Positions 53,199-63,012 are shown, counted from the stretch's first letter. The stretch: 64,000 nt of DNA from Treponema sp. (GCA_024400915.1 JAKSLX010000010.1:37905-101904), one strand, 5' to 3'. Translations and numbers: made by a program. The notes: generated by a model not told the origin, from the sequence alone.

Positions 53199-54737
53199 AT
53201 GAAAAATGACGAAGTACAGCTTCCCGCACAGAAAGCGAGCAGCAATGATATCTACACAGATGACGAAGCTTTAATTGCCGCACAGAAGGCCTTTGGAATT
53301 ACTTACCTGTATCCCTGGCAAAGAATAGTAATTGCAAACATTCTTGACGCACAGATTCCATCGAAAGAAAAAGAAGACCTTGGGGATTCCGACGACACGG
53401 AAATTTACAAGGGAAAGCAGATTGTCCTTTTGCCAACGGGAGCAGGAAAATCCCTTTGTTTTCTTACGCCTTCCCTTCTTCTTGAAGGAGCAACAATTGT
53501 TTTATATCCTTTGCTTGCCCTCATGTCCGACCAGAAACGTCGAATGGACGAAGGAGGAATAAAGAGCGTTGTTTTCAGCGGAGGACAGACAGAAGAACAG
53601 AGGGAAGAGAATTTCCGGGAGATAGAAAATGGAGCAAAAATCATCCTTGCAAATCCTGAAGTCCTCCAGAGCGAAAGACTTGTTGACCGCCTTGCAAATT
53701 GCAAAATATCTCACATTGCCATAGATGAGGCCCATTGCTGTGCTGAATGGGGAGACACCTTCAGACCTGCTTACCTTAATCTTGGAAAAGTAATAGAAAA
53801 AATCAATGCGCCGGCAATTACAGCTTTTACGGCTACTGCTTCTCCACAGGTTCTTTCAAGAGTTTCGGAAATTCTTTTTGGAGGAATGTGTCATGTTGTA
53901 CGAAGTGATTCTGACAGACCAAATATTCACTACGAAGTAATCAATGCCTATGCAAAAAAACGCACTGCGTTCCTGCTTGCCCTTCAACGTCCCAAACCCC
54001 TGATAATTTTTTGCGGAACAAGAAACAAATCCGAAGACATGGCAAGGGAACTTGCCGCTTACTGCGGGTCAGATAAAGTAAAATTCTACCATGCAGGAAT
54101 GACACGGGAAGAAAAGGACAAGGTTGAAAAATGGTTCTACCCTAAAACGGACGCAATCTTGTGCTGCACATGTGCATTTGGGATGGGAGTGGACAAAAAG
54201 GACATACATACCGTCATACATCTGGAACCCAGTCCCACGGCAGAAGCCTACATCCAGGAAGCAGGTCGTGGAGGCAGAGACGGAAGCATTGCAGATGCCG
54301 TACTTCTATGGAGTCCCAATGACAGCAGGAATTCTGAAAAATTTCCCAAAGGGTCCCGTGAAAGGGTACTCAAGGAATTTGCAGAAAGCACAACTTGTCG
54401 CCGTCAGGTTCTTCTGGATGCCCTTGGCGGAGAACAGGCAGCATGTCAAGGTTGTGACATCTGCAAACGGGGAAATCCTGCACCAATGGCAGAAGACGGA
54501 AAATTCGTACTGAACCTTGTCGCCAAAAACAAAAAGAAATGGACTTTGCATGACCTTAACTTTCACAGTGCAGAAATGCTGAATAAAAAAATCGCTGCTA
54601 CCCATAAAAGAAATTTCTATGAGCACAGCGACACTGACGAAATAATAACCCAGCTAAAAAATCAGAACCTCATAAGAGAATGCAATTTTCCTTTCAAGGG
54701 ACTGGTCACAACCGTAAGGAAAGGTTCTGAAAGCTAA
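53199..54737 (+). CDS. RecQ-family ATP-dependent DNA helicase
   Basis: A 512-residue superfamily 2 helicase. PWQRIVIANIL, LLPTGAGKSLCF (Walker A), DEAHCCAEWGDTFRP (motif II plus the RecQ aromatic-rich loop region), TAFTATASP (motif III) and EAGRGGRDG (motif VI) are all present. A zinc site follows: C in TTCRRQ and CQGCDIC. The C terminus is a short winged-helix-like region; no HRDC domain is seen. It probably works in recombination or replication repair. ATG 53199 has GGAGGAAAT upstream. It converges on the M16 protease gene, two bases apart. Confidence 0.88.
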   Translation: MKNDEVQLPAQKASSNDIYTDDEALIAAQKAFGITYLYPWQRIVIANILDAQIPSKEKEDLGDSDDTEIYKGKQIVLLPTGAGKSLCFLTPSLLLEGATIVLYPLLALMSDQKRRMDEGGIKSVVFSGGQTEEQREENFREIENGAKIILANPEVLQSERLVDRLANCKISHIAIDEAHCCAEWGDTFRPAYLNLGKVIEKINAPAITAFTATASPQVLSRVSEILFGGMCHVVRSDSDRPNIHYEVINAYAKKRTAFLLALQRPKPLIIFCGTRNKSEDMARELAAYCGSDKVKFYHAGMTREEKDKVEKWFYPKTDAILCCTCAFGMGVDKKDIHTVIHLEPSPTAEAYIQEAGRGGRDGSIADAVLLWSPNDSRNSEKFPKGSRERVLKEFAESTTCRRQVLLDALGGEQAACQGCDICKRGNPAPMAEDGKFVLNLVAKNKKKWTLHDLNFHSAEMLNKKIAATHKRNFYEHSDTDEIITQLKNQNLIRECNFPFKGLVTTVRKGSES

Positions 54738-54739
54738 TA

Positions 54740-57640
54740 TTATTCAAGGACTAGATTTTTCTCATTGCCCGGAAAAGTAACTGCATACCAGTTTGCATTC
54801 CCTTCAACCCAATACTTGTTGAAAACCCTCACAACATCTTCTGCAGTCAGTTTCTTGATGAGTTCAACTTCCTTAAGGTCATAATCCATGTCTTCATGGA
54901 ACATTATGTCCGACATGATTCTGAACATTTGTCCGCTTGTTGTGGCAGAATTTCCATATTTTGAATTCAGCCATTTACTCTTATAACTTTCAAGATTCTC
55001 TGAAATGCTAGAGAAAACATAGGAACCATCTTCATTGCACTTTTCAACAGTCACCCCACGGCTCATGTATTCCATGGCTTCCTTTACGGCTTTACCTGCT
55101 CTTGCATAATCAGAAACCTTAAATAGGTAATCTTGACTAATGGGAGCCTTGCTTGTAATCACACTGGAATATGGAGTATAGCAAATACCATAATGTTCTC
55201 GGACAACATTATAGAGGATGTCACTGTATATCTGACCAGCAAGGAAAGCTGCCATTGCATCCGGACTATCAACAACAGGACTTGCAAACACACGGGAACA
55301 GAACGCCGTACCCGCTGCACTTGGATGAGTAATAATCACGGGTCTTTTCTTTTCAATCTGAACAGTCGGTATTTCCATCATCTTATGCTGTTTTTCAGGA
55401 TCAAACCTCAAGGCACCAATGCTCCTGTTCAAAGTTTTTACAAGTTTCTTTGTGTTGATTGTCCCGATGGCAGAAATAAAGAAATCTCCTCCCTTCAAAA
55501 TCTGATCGTGAACCTCCTTCATTTTTTCAACGCTCATGTTTTTTACAGAATCAGGAGTAACTCCACCCGTAGTTCTATATGGATGGTCCTTAAATACATC
55601 CTTATTGATTGTCCACTGCAGCAAAGACTCCGGAGAATTCAAGATACTTTGAACCCGTTGATTGTTTCCATCAAAAATATTTTCCATTACGTTATCAGCA
55701 AATTCAGGATTAAGAAATCCATCTACAAAAACATCCATCATGTCATCAAAATATTTTTCCATACCGTACATGTAGAGAACAGACCCGAGGGTACGGCAGT
55801 ATTTGTCAATAGAAACACCATTTATATACTGCATCTGATTTCTTGCTTCCATCGAATATTTCTTTGAAGAGCATGACATTACATCAAAAAGATTTCCTTC
55901 AAGTCCAGAAAATTCAGGAGCATATTTTTCATATCCACCCATGCATCCAATGGCAAGTGCATTTATTTTTGAATTTGTATGCTGAATGTAAACCTTGATT
56001 CCATTCTTAAGTTGAACTACTTCTACATTTCTTTTCTGAAGGATTTCTTTACCGGACTCACCGTTTTTGCCAGGAACAAAGACGTTGCCCTCAATGATAT
56101 AATCCGTTTCCTTTGGAAATGAATTAATGTCTACGGAAAATTCTTTTCTTTGCCACCACAATTCTTCATTGGTCTTAATTTCATAGAAACCAGCATCAAT
56201 GAATTCTTTTCTTGTTTTCTCATAGACAGACGGATTGACAATTACTTTTACAAGGGCATTTTTTGAAGTAACATAGTCGTCTACAAACTTCTGAACCTTT
56301 CCTTGCTTTACCTTCAAGCCCTTTTTATTTCCAAGAAAATAATCCATTTCCCCGTTAATCCAGCAGGAGCGGGCCATGGAAACAAGACCTGATGCAGTTT
56401 CCGAAGCGCGGACAAGAGAATCGCTTTGTGAAACATTGAATTTCTTAATGTTCTTAGAAGAGAATTCATTTTTTGCAGATGCACTTTCCGAATACAAAAC
56501 ATTCTGAATGTATGACGAAATTTCCTTTGTCCTTCCTGGAAGATTATCTTCAGGATCCTTTAAAAGCACATAACAACCCATAGTCGAATTTTTCCTGCCC
56601 AAAGAAACATAGGTACCTATATAAGTTTGGTCAGGAATTTTATATTCGGCTCTTTCACAGAGTTTCGTTTTTAATATTGAGTCTGGTTTACCAAGAACAT
56701 AGTCAAGATAGACTGCGTTTATGGAATCCTCATAGTTATAGTCAAGGTCAGGGCCACGCCATGAAAGTTCCACTTCAGCCATGTCAGGAGATATTTTATC
56801 AAAAGGCATTACGACAAATTTAGTTTCGGAAAGAGGATTTAAAGAAGGTTGATTCCCACTGGCAGCAACTATTTTCTGGGAAACAACACCCGGTGTATTT
56901 TTCCAGGTTCCGTAAATTTTATTTACAAGTTCAAATGTATAATCAGGATCCACATCCCCGCCAACAAAAACGGCAGAATTACATGGAATATAAAATTCTT
57001 TCTGAATGTTGCGCATCTGAGCTACAGTAGCATTGCTCACAACATCAAAGCTTCCCCTAGGATCTGTCTTATAAGGTTCCTCAGGAAACAACTGAAGGTT
57101 TGAAAAATAGTGAAGAATATACGAAGGGTTTGCCTGGTCTCCAGTAATTTCACTCAGGACAACTTTCTTTTCATTTTCAAATTCTTTTTCAGAAATTGAA
57201 AGAGTTCGAACAGCCGCATTCCAGAAAGCAAGGCCTTCTTCAAGTTTGGCAGAAGGTATCGTAAAATAATAGTTTACGCAGTCTGTAGAAGTTATACCGT
57301 TATGGGAAGTAACACCCATGTCTGCAAGTGCTTTTGTTACGCTGGCGGCATCCTTATAAAGCGCATTTCCCTTGAACATCATGTGTTCGTAAAGATGGAA
57401 AAGACCTGCAGTTTCCTTCTTTTGATTTATGGCTCCCGTACGGACAGCAAGTTCGATATAAGCAAGAGGAACGCTGTGGTTTTCAGCCACATACAGTTCA
57501 AGTCCGTTATCCAGTTTATAACGGAACAATCCGTCAATTTTTGTTTTTTCTGCAAAAGCACAAACTGAAACCAAGACAGAAAAAACTGAAAGCAAAAATA
57601 TTTTTCTGATGTTTTTCAATGGATAAAATTTCATGTCCAT
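54740..57640 (-). CDS. Exported M16 zinc metallopeptidase, two-unit form (PqqL-like)
   Basis: A 966-residue protein with a signal peptide (IFLLSVFSVLVSVCAFA) and the inverted zinc motif HxxEH: His82, Glu85 and His86 in GLFHLYEHMMFKG, with the third ligand Glu in VVLSEITGD. The C-terminal half repeats the fold without a second HxxEH, as in active/inactive two-unit peptidases such as PqqL and pitrilysin. It should act in the periplasm on peptides or unfolded proteins. ATG 57640 or 57634 may be the true start. It lies 108 bases after the response regulator and may be read with it. Confidence 0.88.
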   Translation of the reverse strand: MDMKFYPLKNIRKIFLLSVFSVLVSVCAFAEKTKIDGLFRYKLDNGLELYVAENHSVPLAYIELAVRTGAINQKKETAGLFHLYEHMMFKGNALYKDAASVTKALADMGVTSHNGITSTDCVNYYFTIPSAKLEEGLAFWNAAVRTLSISEKEFENEKKVVLSEITGDQANPSYILHYFSNLQLFPEEPYKTDPRGSFDVVSNATVAQMRNIQKEFYIPCNSAVFVGGDVDPDYTFELVNKIYGTWKNTPGVVSQKIVAASGNQPSLNPLSETKFVVMPFDKISPDMAEVELSWRGPDLDYNYEDSINAVYLDYVLGKPDSILKTKLCERAEYKIPDQTYIGTYVSLGRKNSTMGCYVLLKDPEDNLPGRTKEISSYIQNVLYSESASAKNEFSSKNIKKFNVSQSDSLVRASETASGLVSMARSCWINGEMDYFLGNKKGLKVKQGKVQKFVDDYVTSKNALVKVIVNPSVYEKTRKEFIDAGFYEIKTNEELWWQRKEFSVDINSFPKETDYIIEGNVFVPGKNGESGKEILQKRNVEVVQLKNGIKVYIQHTNSKINALAIGCMGGYEKYAPEFSGLEGNLFDVMSCSSKKYSMEARNQMQYINGVSIDKYCRTLGSVLYMYGMEKYFDDMMDVFVDGFLNPEFADNVMENIFDGNNQRVQSILNSPESLLQWTINKDVFKDHPYRTTGGVTPDSVKNMSVEKMKEVHDQILKGGDFFISAIGTINTKKLVKTLNRSIGALRFDPEKQHKMMEIPTVQIEKKRPVIITHPSAAGTAFCSRVFASPVVDSPDAMAAFLAGQIYSDILYNVVREHYGICYTPYSSVITSKAPISQDYLFKVSDYARAGKAVKEAMEYMSRGVTVEKCNEDGSYVFSSISENLESYKSKWLNSKYGNSATTSGQMFRIMSDIMFHEDMDYDLKEVELIKKLTAEDVVRVFNKYWVEGNANWYAVTFPGNEKNLVLE

Positions 57641-57748
57641 ATTCTGTTACAAAAAAAGACTTATGACAACAATATGTGGCTCAAGGGCTTTATCTTATCT
57701 GTAAAATAAAATGAATATGCAGTAAAAATTGCGGGGGATAAGCTGACC

Positions 57749-58381
57749 TTATTTTTCAGAAGTTTTCGATTCACCGTACTTACTGATGAGTTCATTCCTG
57801 TTCTTTATATCCAGCTTGTCATAAATACGGCTCACATAATTTTCAACGGTTCTGCTTGATATGAAAAGTTCATTACAGATCTGATCATTGCTTTTTTTCT
57901 GAAGAAGAAACTCAAAAATGAGCCTTTCCTGCTTTGAAAAAATTGTCATGACGTCTTCAAGTTTCTGCTGAGCAGCAACCATTTTTTCCTCAATATATGT
58001 TCCACCGTTCTGCACAATTTCAAGACACTTTGCCAGTTCCTGCTCACTCGCGACTTTTGAAATGTATCCTTTGGCCCCGTTATCCTTTGCCTGTAGAATG
58101 TATCCCGGGGTATCATACATTGAATACATTACTACTTTTATCGAGCTGAATTCTTCCGTAATCTTCCTGCAGAGAGAAAATCCTACTTCATCAACAAGCT
58201 GAACATCAATTATTAGTATTTCTGGAAAATTTATTTTTTCAGTTTTAGAAAGGTGGCTAATGCAATCTTTTGAATTTGAAAAGGTATTTGTAACCTTCCA
58301 ATTTGTATTCGCTTCAAGCCAATCTTTCAGACCGTATCTGACAATGCTGTGATCATCAATAATATAAAGGGTATCTCTCAT
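57749..58381 (-). CDS. NarL/FixJ-family response regulator
   Basis: A 210-residue two-domain regulator. The receiver has the acidic pair in YIIDDHSIV, phospho-acceptor Asp59 in ILIIDVQLVDEVG, and the conserved Lys in GYISKVAS. The C-terminal LuxR-type helix-turn-helix reads SNDQICNELFISSRTVENYV. It is nine bases after the kinase gene, clearly its partner. The candidate operators at 60761-60809, between the kinase and the divergent lipoprotein, may be its targets. Confidence 0.92.
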   Translation of the reverse strand: MRDTLYIIDDHSIVRYGLKDWLEANTNWKVTNTFSNSKDCISHLSKTEKINFPEILIIDVQLVDEVGFSLCRKITEEFSSIKVVMYSMYDTPGYILQAKDNGAKGYISKVASEQELAKCLEIVQNGGTYIEEKMVAAQQKLEDVMTIFSKQERLIFEFLLQKKSNDQICNELFISSRTVENYVSRIYDKLDIKNRNELISKYGESKTSEK

Positions 58382-58390
58382 AACTCACTC

Positions 58391-59074
58391 CTAATTTGCT
58401 TTTACAGGCAAAATGATTCTTGTTTCCATACCTTCGCCTGGTGTGCTTTCTATCTCAAATTCAGCACCAATCATTTTTGCCCTATCCATCATGTTTTTGA
58501 GTCCAAAATGATTTCTTTTTGCCTTGCGCTTAACGCTCTGAATGTCACATCCAATTCCATCGTCAGAAATATAAATTACCATGAATTTCCCGTCATCCTT
58601 AGATCGTATGAAAATTGAACATTTGGTTGCATAGGAATGTTTTTCAATATTGGTCAAAGCTTCCTGAATAATTCTAAAAAGATTCTGGCTTATTTCCTTT
58701 TCAAAAATTGGAAATGTAAAACTTTCATCAATCTGAATTGAACACGGAACATGAGTCCTTTCAATAAACTGGGTAACAAGAGTCTGAATAATTGATACCA
58801 ACTCAATCTTGGAATTATCTCCATCAGCATGGGTTGCAAGTTCTGCTGGCGTAAGATTATAGCAGATGTTCCTCAAGTTGATGACACAGTCCGTTGCCAT
58901 TTTTATAACCTGCTGCTTTCGGTCTTCAGAGTCTGGTGTCACTTCAAGCATTTCAGAATTCAATCTTATTGAACGGATATCCTGAATTACAGAATCGTGA
59001 ATATCACGGCTAACACGACCTCTTTCCGCTTCCTGAATATCAAAGATGAATTTCTTGTCTTTCTTCAGTTTTTT
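58391..59074 (-). CDS. Histidine kinase catalytic half (frameshifted from its sensor half)
   Basis: This frame carries the HisKA_3 dimerisation and phospho-acceptor region EAERGRVSRDIHDSVIQDIR and then an HATPase domain: ALTNIEKHSYA (N box), DDGIGCD and HFGLKNMMDRA (G boxes). It is the NarL-type kinase partner of the regulator at 57749. The frame opens right after an A8 run (59069-59076 on this strand), where it leaves the frame of the sensor half; removing one A would join the two into about 772 residues. No convincing independent start precedes the H box; a TTG at 58963 would exclude the phospho-acceptor His. Confidence 0.82.
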   Translation of the reverse strand, partial: KKLKKDKKFIFDIQEAERGRVSRDIHDSVIQDIRSIRLNSEMLEVTPDSEDRKQQVIKMATDCVINLRNICYNLTPAELATHADGDNSKIELVSIIQTLVTQFIERTHVPCSIQIDESFTFPIFEKEISQNLFRIIQEALTNIEKHSYATKCSIFIRSKDDGKFMVIYISDDGIGCDIQSVKRKAKRNHFGLKNMMDRAKMIGAEFEIESTPGEGMETRIILPVKAN

Positions 59075-60707
59075 TTACGGAAGGCCTGTTCCTTCTATAG
59101 ACAATGTTCCGCCAAATTAAAATTACGAGCGCAATAACCAGCACTGCAATCACAGGAAAAAGAATTGTCTCCAAAGATTTGAATTCAAAGTCCTTTTCCA
59201 TTCCCAACTGATTTTCATCAAGGTTGCTTATATAATCATTTTTTATTATGAGCTCAATATGGGAATAGTTGAAATGTTCTACTCCGTTTAAGTAAGGAGA
59301 CATGTCATGGATTTTTCCATCCTTAACACAATAAATTTTCTTACGGTCGCTTTGAATGAAAATAAAATAATCATCTGTAACCAGCAGGTTGTTTGACTTT
59401 CGGTCATAGATACCTGCCAGTCGGATTTCCTTAAGCCTGTCATCCTGGCGCTTTATGAATTTTCCCTTGCTGTCGGTTATGTGATATATGGAAATATATT
59501 TCCAGTTAACCATATATAATCCCCACAAACCATCCTTGTTGGAAAACAGGAATCCATCGTCTATGCTGTAAATGCTATGGACAAAATCACGGTCTGCAGT
59601 ATAGGCGCTTTCTCCGGTTTCTTTTACAAGACATAAATATTCGCAGGGAAATATTTTTTCTGTAAACTCATATTCAAAGTCATTGGAATTACAATACCAG
59701 CACATAAAGTTATAGAAATATCCGAATATTTCGGCTCCGCCTTTATAAAGATATTCAAGGGCTGCTTCATCAGTTAAAGGCTTTCCATTTTCATCTTCTT
59801 TATAGAGAATTGAATAGTCACTGAAATCCTTAAAGCACTTAAGTGAAATTTCTATTTCTTCCGGCTTATACTTTGAATCACAGGCACTCTTAATGTGTCT
59901 TACTGCAGGACCAAAATCAGTCATTCCATTTTTTGTGCAGAATGAAATCAGATCATTCACTTCATGATGCTTTACTGAAGTAAATTTCTTCAGGTTCTTC
60001 TTAAGGTATTTCCCATTTTCCGGTTTAAGAATATAAAGGCCAGAATTTATTGCAATGCAACGGTCCTTCTCGTTTACCCTATTGCCATAATTGAAATAAA
60101 GGTTTTTTGTATTTGAGTCGAAACATAAATTCTTGAGAGTCATATGACCGAATTCAGTCCAATCTCCGCTCAGGAGGATTTCAATTTTTTCAGGATGTCT
60201 TGTTGGAATTGCAGCGACAGAGACATAGCCTTCGTACTTTTTGATCCTGTCAAAATAATGGATGAAAATGTACTCTCCGTCGTCGGACACAGTAAAGCTT
60301 AAAGCATATGGATTTGTCTTTACAATTTCAAAAATTGAACTCTTTTCTTTGACTGGGTCATACTTAAAAACAAATGATTTCCGAAATCCGTCATACTCAT
60401 CAATCTGATAAAGAACATAGGCATTGCCATGCTTGTCAAACTGAATGAAGTCTTCGTAACGGATTGAAGGAATAAACTTCTTGTCAAAGAAAGGAATGAA
60501 TGAATACTTAGAATCAACTAGTTTCTTTCGCTGTTGATCTATGGGGTACACTTTTTCATTTAAGATATAGTATATGGAGCTTGCTCCCTTGATTACATAA
60601 GTTCCCTTTGCTTTTTCATCTATATTTTTATAGGGACAGGTAAATTCATAGGCAAATGAAAAAAAAGCTGAAAATAATACGGCAAGAAACAATAAAACTT
60701 TCTTCAT
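59040..60707 (-). CDS. Sensor half of a histidine kinase (periplasmic domain plus one TM helix)
   Basis: A 555-residue product. It has a signal peptide (MKKVLLFLAVLFSAFFSFA), a ~490-residue exported region of repeated beta strands, one transmembrane helix (FPVIAVLVIALVILIW) near residues 520-540, then stops 20 residues later at the A8 run. The exported region matches the divergent lipoprotein at 60875 in order: IQFDKHGNAYVL / IKFDDNGNIFMF, GLYILKPENGKYLKKNLKKF / GLFVVPKTSEGYLAKNMKRY, HIKSACDSK / YIKACCNNK. I infer a kinase that senses the same ligand or the lipoprotein itself. As read, the kinase is split. Confidence 0.8.
   Translation of the reverse strand: MKKVLLFLAVLFSAFFSFAYEFTCPYKNIDEKAKGTYVIKGASSIYYILNEKVYPIDQQRKKLVDSKYSFIPFFDKKFIPSIRYEDFIQFDKHGNAYVLYQIDEYDGFRKSFVFKYDPVKEKSSIFEIVKTNPYALSFTVSDDGEYIFIHYFDRIKKYEGYVSVAAIPTRHPEKIEILLSGDWTEFGHMTLKNLCFDSNTKNLYFNYGNRVNEKDRCIAINSGLYILKPENGKYLKKNLKKFTSVKHHEVNDLISFCTKNGMTDFGPAVRHIKSACDSKYKPEEIEISLKCFKDFSDYSILYKEDENGKPLTDEAALEYLYKGGAEIFGYFYNFMCWYCNSNDFEYEFTEKIFPCEYLCLVKETGESAYTADRDFVHSIYSIDDGFLFSNKDGLWGLYMVNWKYISIYHITDSKGKFIKRQDDRLKEIRLAGIYDRKSNNLLVTDDYFIFIQSDRKKIYCVKDGKIHDMSPYLNGVEHFNYSHIELIIKNDYISNLDENQLGMEKDFEFKSLETILFPVIAVLVIALVILIWRNIVYRRNRPSVKKTEERQEIHL
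59069..59076 (-). repeat. A8 homopolymer separating kinase halves
   Basis: Eight A on the minus strand (T on plus) within CCGTAAAAAAAACTG. Seven A would give an uninterrupted kinase frame (PSVKKLKKDKKFIFDIQEAE). Candidate for slippage in replication or transcription, or a base-calling error. Confidence 0.8.
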
Positions 60708-60760
60708 GGTTTTGGATTATAGCAAGAAAAACAAAAAAGACTAGATACCCCATATAAAAA

Positions 60761-60809
60761 GTGAGTATTACTCACAAAACCATTTAAGAAATTGTGAGTT
60801 TTTCACTCA
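60761..60809. promoter_or_regulatory. Paired palindromic operators between kinase and lipoprotein genes
   Basis: GTGAGTATTACTCAC at 60761-60775 is a perfect palindrome with a three-base centre. TGAGTTTTTCACTCA at 60795-60809 repeats the same half-site (TGAGT/ACTCA) with a five-base spacer. Centres lie about 34 bases apart, a near-integral number of helical turns. CTCACAA (60771) and TTGTGAG (60792) also pair. The divergent genes make a shared regulator, probably the NarL-type one, plausible. Confidence 0.6.
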
Positions 60810-60874
60810 ATACAACCGGGCAACACTTGTTTTATAGTCTAACTACTGAAAAAAAACAAATCGAGGAGATTAAT

Positions 60875-62911
60875 GTGAAAAGAACCAAGTTATTTTCTGC
60901 AGCATTGATTGCTGCTTTGGGCCTGTCATTAGTTGGATGTAGCAATGGAGGTGGCAGTGATGATGATAAAAAACCAGTATCAACATCAGGATTGAAAGTA
61001 AATTTTTCAGAGGCAAGTTATCTTGCAACTCAATTCGTTGCCGGCACAAACAGAGCCGAAACAGATGCAAAACAGTCTTTGCTTGCCGTTATGAAAGACG
61101 GTTCTATAGCTAGCGGATCAACTTTGCTCAGTTTGGAAAACTATGCTGACGGTAGCAATCTCTGCTCTATCCGTGAAATCTACAAGAATACAAAAGGTGT
61201 TGCTGAGGCAAAGGGAACTTACATTGTATTTGAATGGTACAATGAATTGAAGGATAAGGAAGGAAAGGACAAACCTCTTGGACAGATTGTATTCGTTAGG
61301 GATGACGGCCAGGTATTTGACATTTTCAACAAGGATGGGGATGTAAAACGCCTTGCTAATTCATGGCACAAGGAATACAGCGGAAAGGAATACATCAAGT
61401 TTGATGACAACGGAAACATCTTCATGTTCGGATTGGAAGGAAAGACTCCAACAGATAACGGAACACCTGTCATCTACAAGTGGAATCCAACAACACAGAA
61501 TCTCCAGACATTCCAGCTCAAGGGAAGAAATAACGTAAACTTCCAGCTTCTTGATGTTACTAGCAGCGGTGAATGGATTTTTACGTATGCTACATTTGGT
61601 GAAATGAACGGCAACAATGAATCAGACGCCGGTGTATACGGTTTCAATACAAACGGTTCAGGACAACCTGTTGTTTACTATGAATCATCTGAAAAGCAGA
61701 AATTTCATTATCCTGTAAAGGGCCTTACTGTAAACAATGACAAGTTGCTTTTCTACATCAACGGTTACTTCATACCTGGAAGAGAAGAAGCTGGTCTGTT
61801 TGTAGTACCAAAAACAAGCGAGGGTTATTTAGCAAAGAACATGAAGCGCTATTTTTCTCCTCTTTGGAACGATCTTTGGATGCATGTTCTTTCAAAGGTT
61901 GAAAATAAAGATATTTATAAATACGAAGAGGCAATCAAATATGAACTTACTGTTGATAAGGTAAAGGCTGCCAATCTTGAATATACAGAAATTCTCAACT
62001 ACATCAAAGCTTGCTGCAACAACAAGGATGTAGACTTCACTCTTGATTACTTCAAGGACAAGGAAACAGTACACCTTGAATTTACAGATGGAGTACAATG
62101 GGACATGCCTACTGAAATTCTCAAGACTAACAGCTCTTTGAAAAATGAAGAAGCATTGAAGTTCATTTTTGAAACACCAGCCCTTAACGGCAACGACGAT
62201 AATCGCAAGGAAAAAGGTGACAGCATATTTATGAATGAATTCTACCTTTTCTGCTGCGGTACTGCTGAAAAAAAAGAATACAAGACTCCAGATATTCCTT
62301 TATTCCTTGAGCTTTTCCTTTCAGGTTCCTCTACCAACGCATATACAAAGCCTGAACTTACATACATGAAGTCAGAATATGTAAAGATGGATAATTTCCT
62401 CTTCATTTCTAATGATGAAGGAACATGGGCATACAATGACTACGCTGTACCTGACGGTAAAGATAAAGACGGAAATGACAAATACAAGAACACACATGCA
62501 AAACTTTCGTTCATCGTAGATTTGGAAGGTTATTTCTCGGAAAATGCATTCCCAGGCGAACTTAGGGATAAAGAATTCTACCCATCATGGGATAACATTG
62601 AGCACGAAAAAACAGATCCATGGAAAAAAATGCCGTTTGCCGTTAACAAAAATGGAATCGCAGCTATTTCCAAGGACCAGAAGACTATCTATTACACTTC
62701 AAAAAATGTTACAAAGAATTTGCTTGAAAACGATGAAAACAAAAATTCAATCAGCACCATATATTCATTCTCTTTGGATGACGAAACACTTATCTACAAT
62801 GCATCAAAGCCCAATGGCGGACACATTATGGTAAGCATTAATCTTGCAACAGGGGAAGCAACAAAACTTCCTTTAACAGAACAGCTTGAAACAATGATTA
62901 AGCTCAGATAA
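60875..62911 (+). CDS. Lipoprotein homologous to the kinase sensor domain
   Basis: A 678-residue lipoprotein. I choose GTG 60875 because GAGGAG ends seven bases before it and because it gives a proper signal peptide (KRTKLFSAALIAALGLSL) with lipobox LVGC, Cys22; a longer upstream reading lacks both. A Gly/Ser/Asp-rich linker follows, then a long beta-rich body which parallels the exported region of the kinase at 59040. I do not recognise the family. It is transcribed divergently from the kinase, across candidate operators, and ends in a strong terminator. It may be a ligand-binding partner, decoy or target of the system. Confidence 0.8.
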   Translation: MKRTKLFSAALIAALGLSLVGCSNGGGSDDDKKPVSTSGLKVNFSEASYLATQFVAGTNRAETDAKQSLLAVMKDGSIASGSTLLSLENYADGSNLCSIREIYKNTKGVAEAKGTYIVFEWYNELKDKEGKDKPLGQIVFVRDDGQVFDIFNKDGDVKRLANSWHKEYSGKEYIKFDDNGNIFMFGLEGKTPTDNGTPVIYKWNPTTQNLQTFQLKGRNNVNFQLLDVTSSGEWIFTYATFGEMNGNNESDAGVYGFNTNGSGQPVVYYESSEKQKFHYPVKGLTVNNDKLLFYINGYFIPGREEAGLFVVPKTSEGYLAKNMKRYFSPLWNDLWMHVLSKVENKDIYKYEEAIKYELTVDKVKAANLEYTEILNYIKACCNNKDVDFTLDYFKDKETVHLEFTDGVQWDMPTEILKTNSSLKNEEALKFIFETPALNGNDDNRKEKGDSIFMNEFYLFCCGTAEKKEYKTPDIPLFLELFLSGSSTNAYTKPELTYMKSEYVKMDNFLFISNDEGTWAYNDYAVPDGKDKDGNDKYKNTHAKLSFIVDLEGYFSENAFPGELRDKEFYPSWDNIEHEKTDPWKKMPFAVNKNGIAAISKDQKTIYYTSKNVTKNLLENDENKNSISTIYSFSLDDETLIYNASKPNGGHIMVSINLATGEATKLPLTEQLETMIKLR

Positions 62912-62940
62912 GCGTAATCTTTAGCCTCCAAAATAATTTT

Positions 62941-62975
62941 AGCCTGATGAGAAATTGTTCATCAGGCTTTTTTTT
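62941..62975 (+). terminator. Intrinsic terminator after the lipoprotein gene
   Basis: AGCCTGATGA at 62941-62950 and TCATCAGGCT at 62959-62968 form a ten-base-pair stem with an eight-base loop, followed by eight T. A standard Rho-independent terminator. Confidence 0.9.
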
Positions 62976-62985
62976 ATCGCAGTGC

Positions 62986-63005
62986 AAAAGGGGACAGACC
63001 CCTAT
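62986..63005 (+). repeat. GGACAGACCCC dispersed repeat, copy 2
   Basis: AAAAGGGGACAGACCCCTAT, just before the 3' end of the XRE regulator gene. Four G and four C flank ACAGA. See also 45748 and 63808. Confidence 0.65.
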
Positions 63006-63012
63006 AACACAA

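Noticed and set aside
55133..55867. 244-codon plus-strand frame within the M16 protease gene
   Set aside because: Composition is unlike a real protein and the minus-strand peptidase is continuous and well supported.
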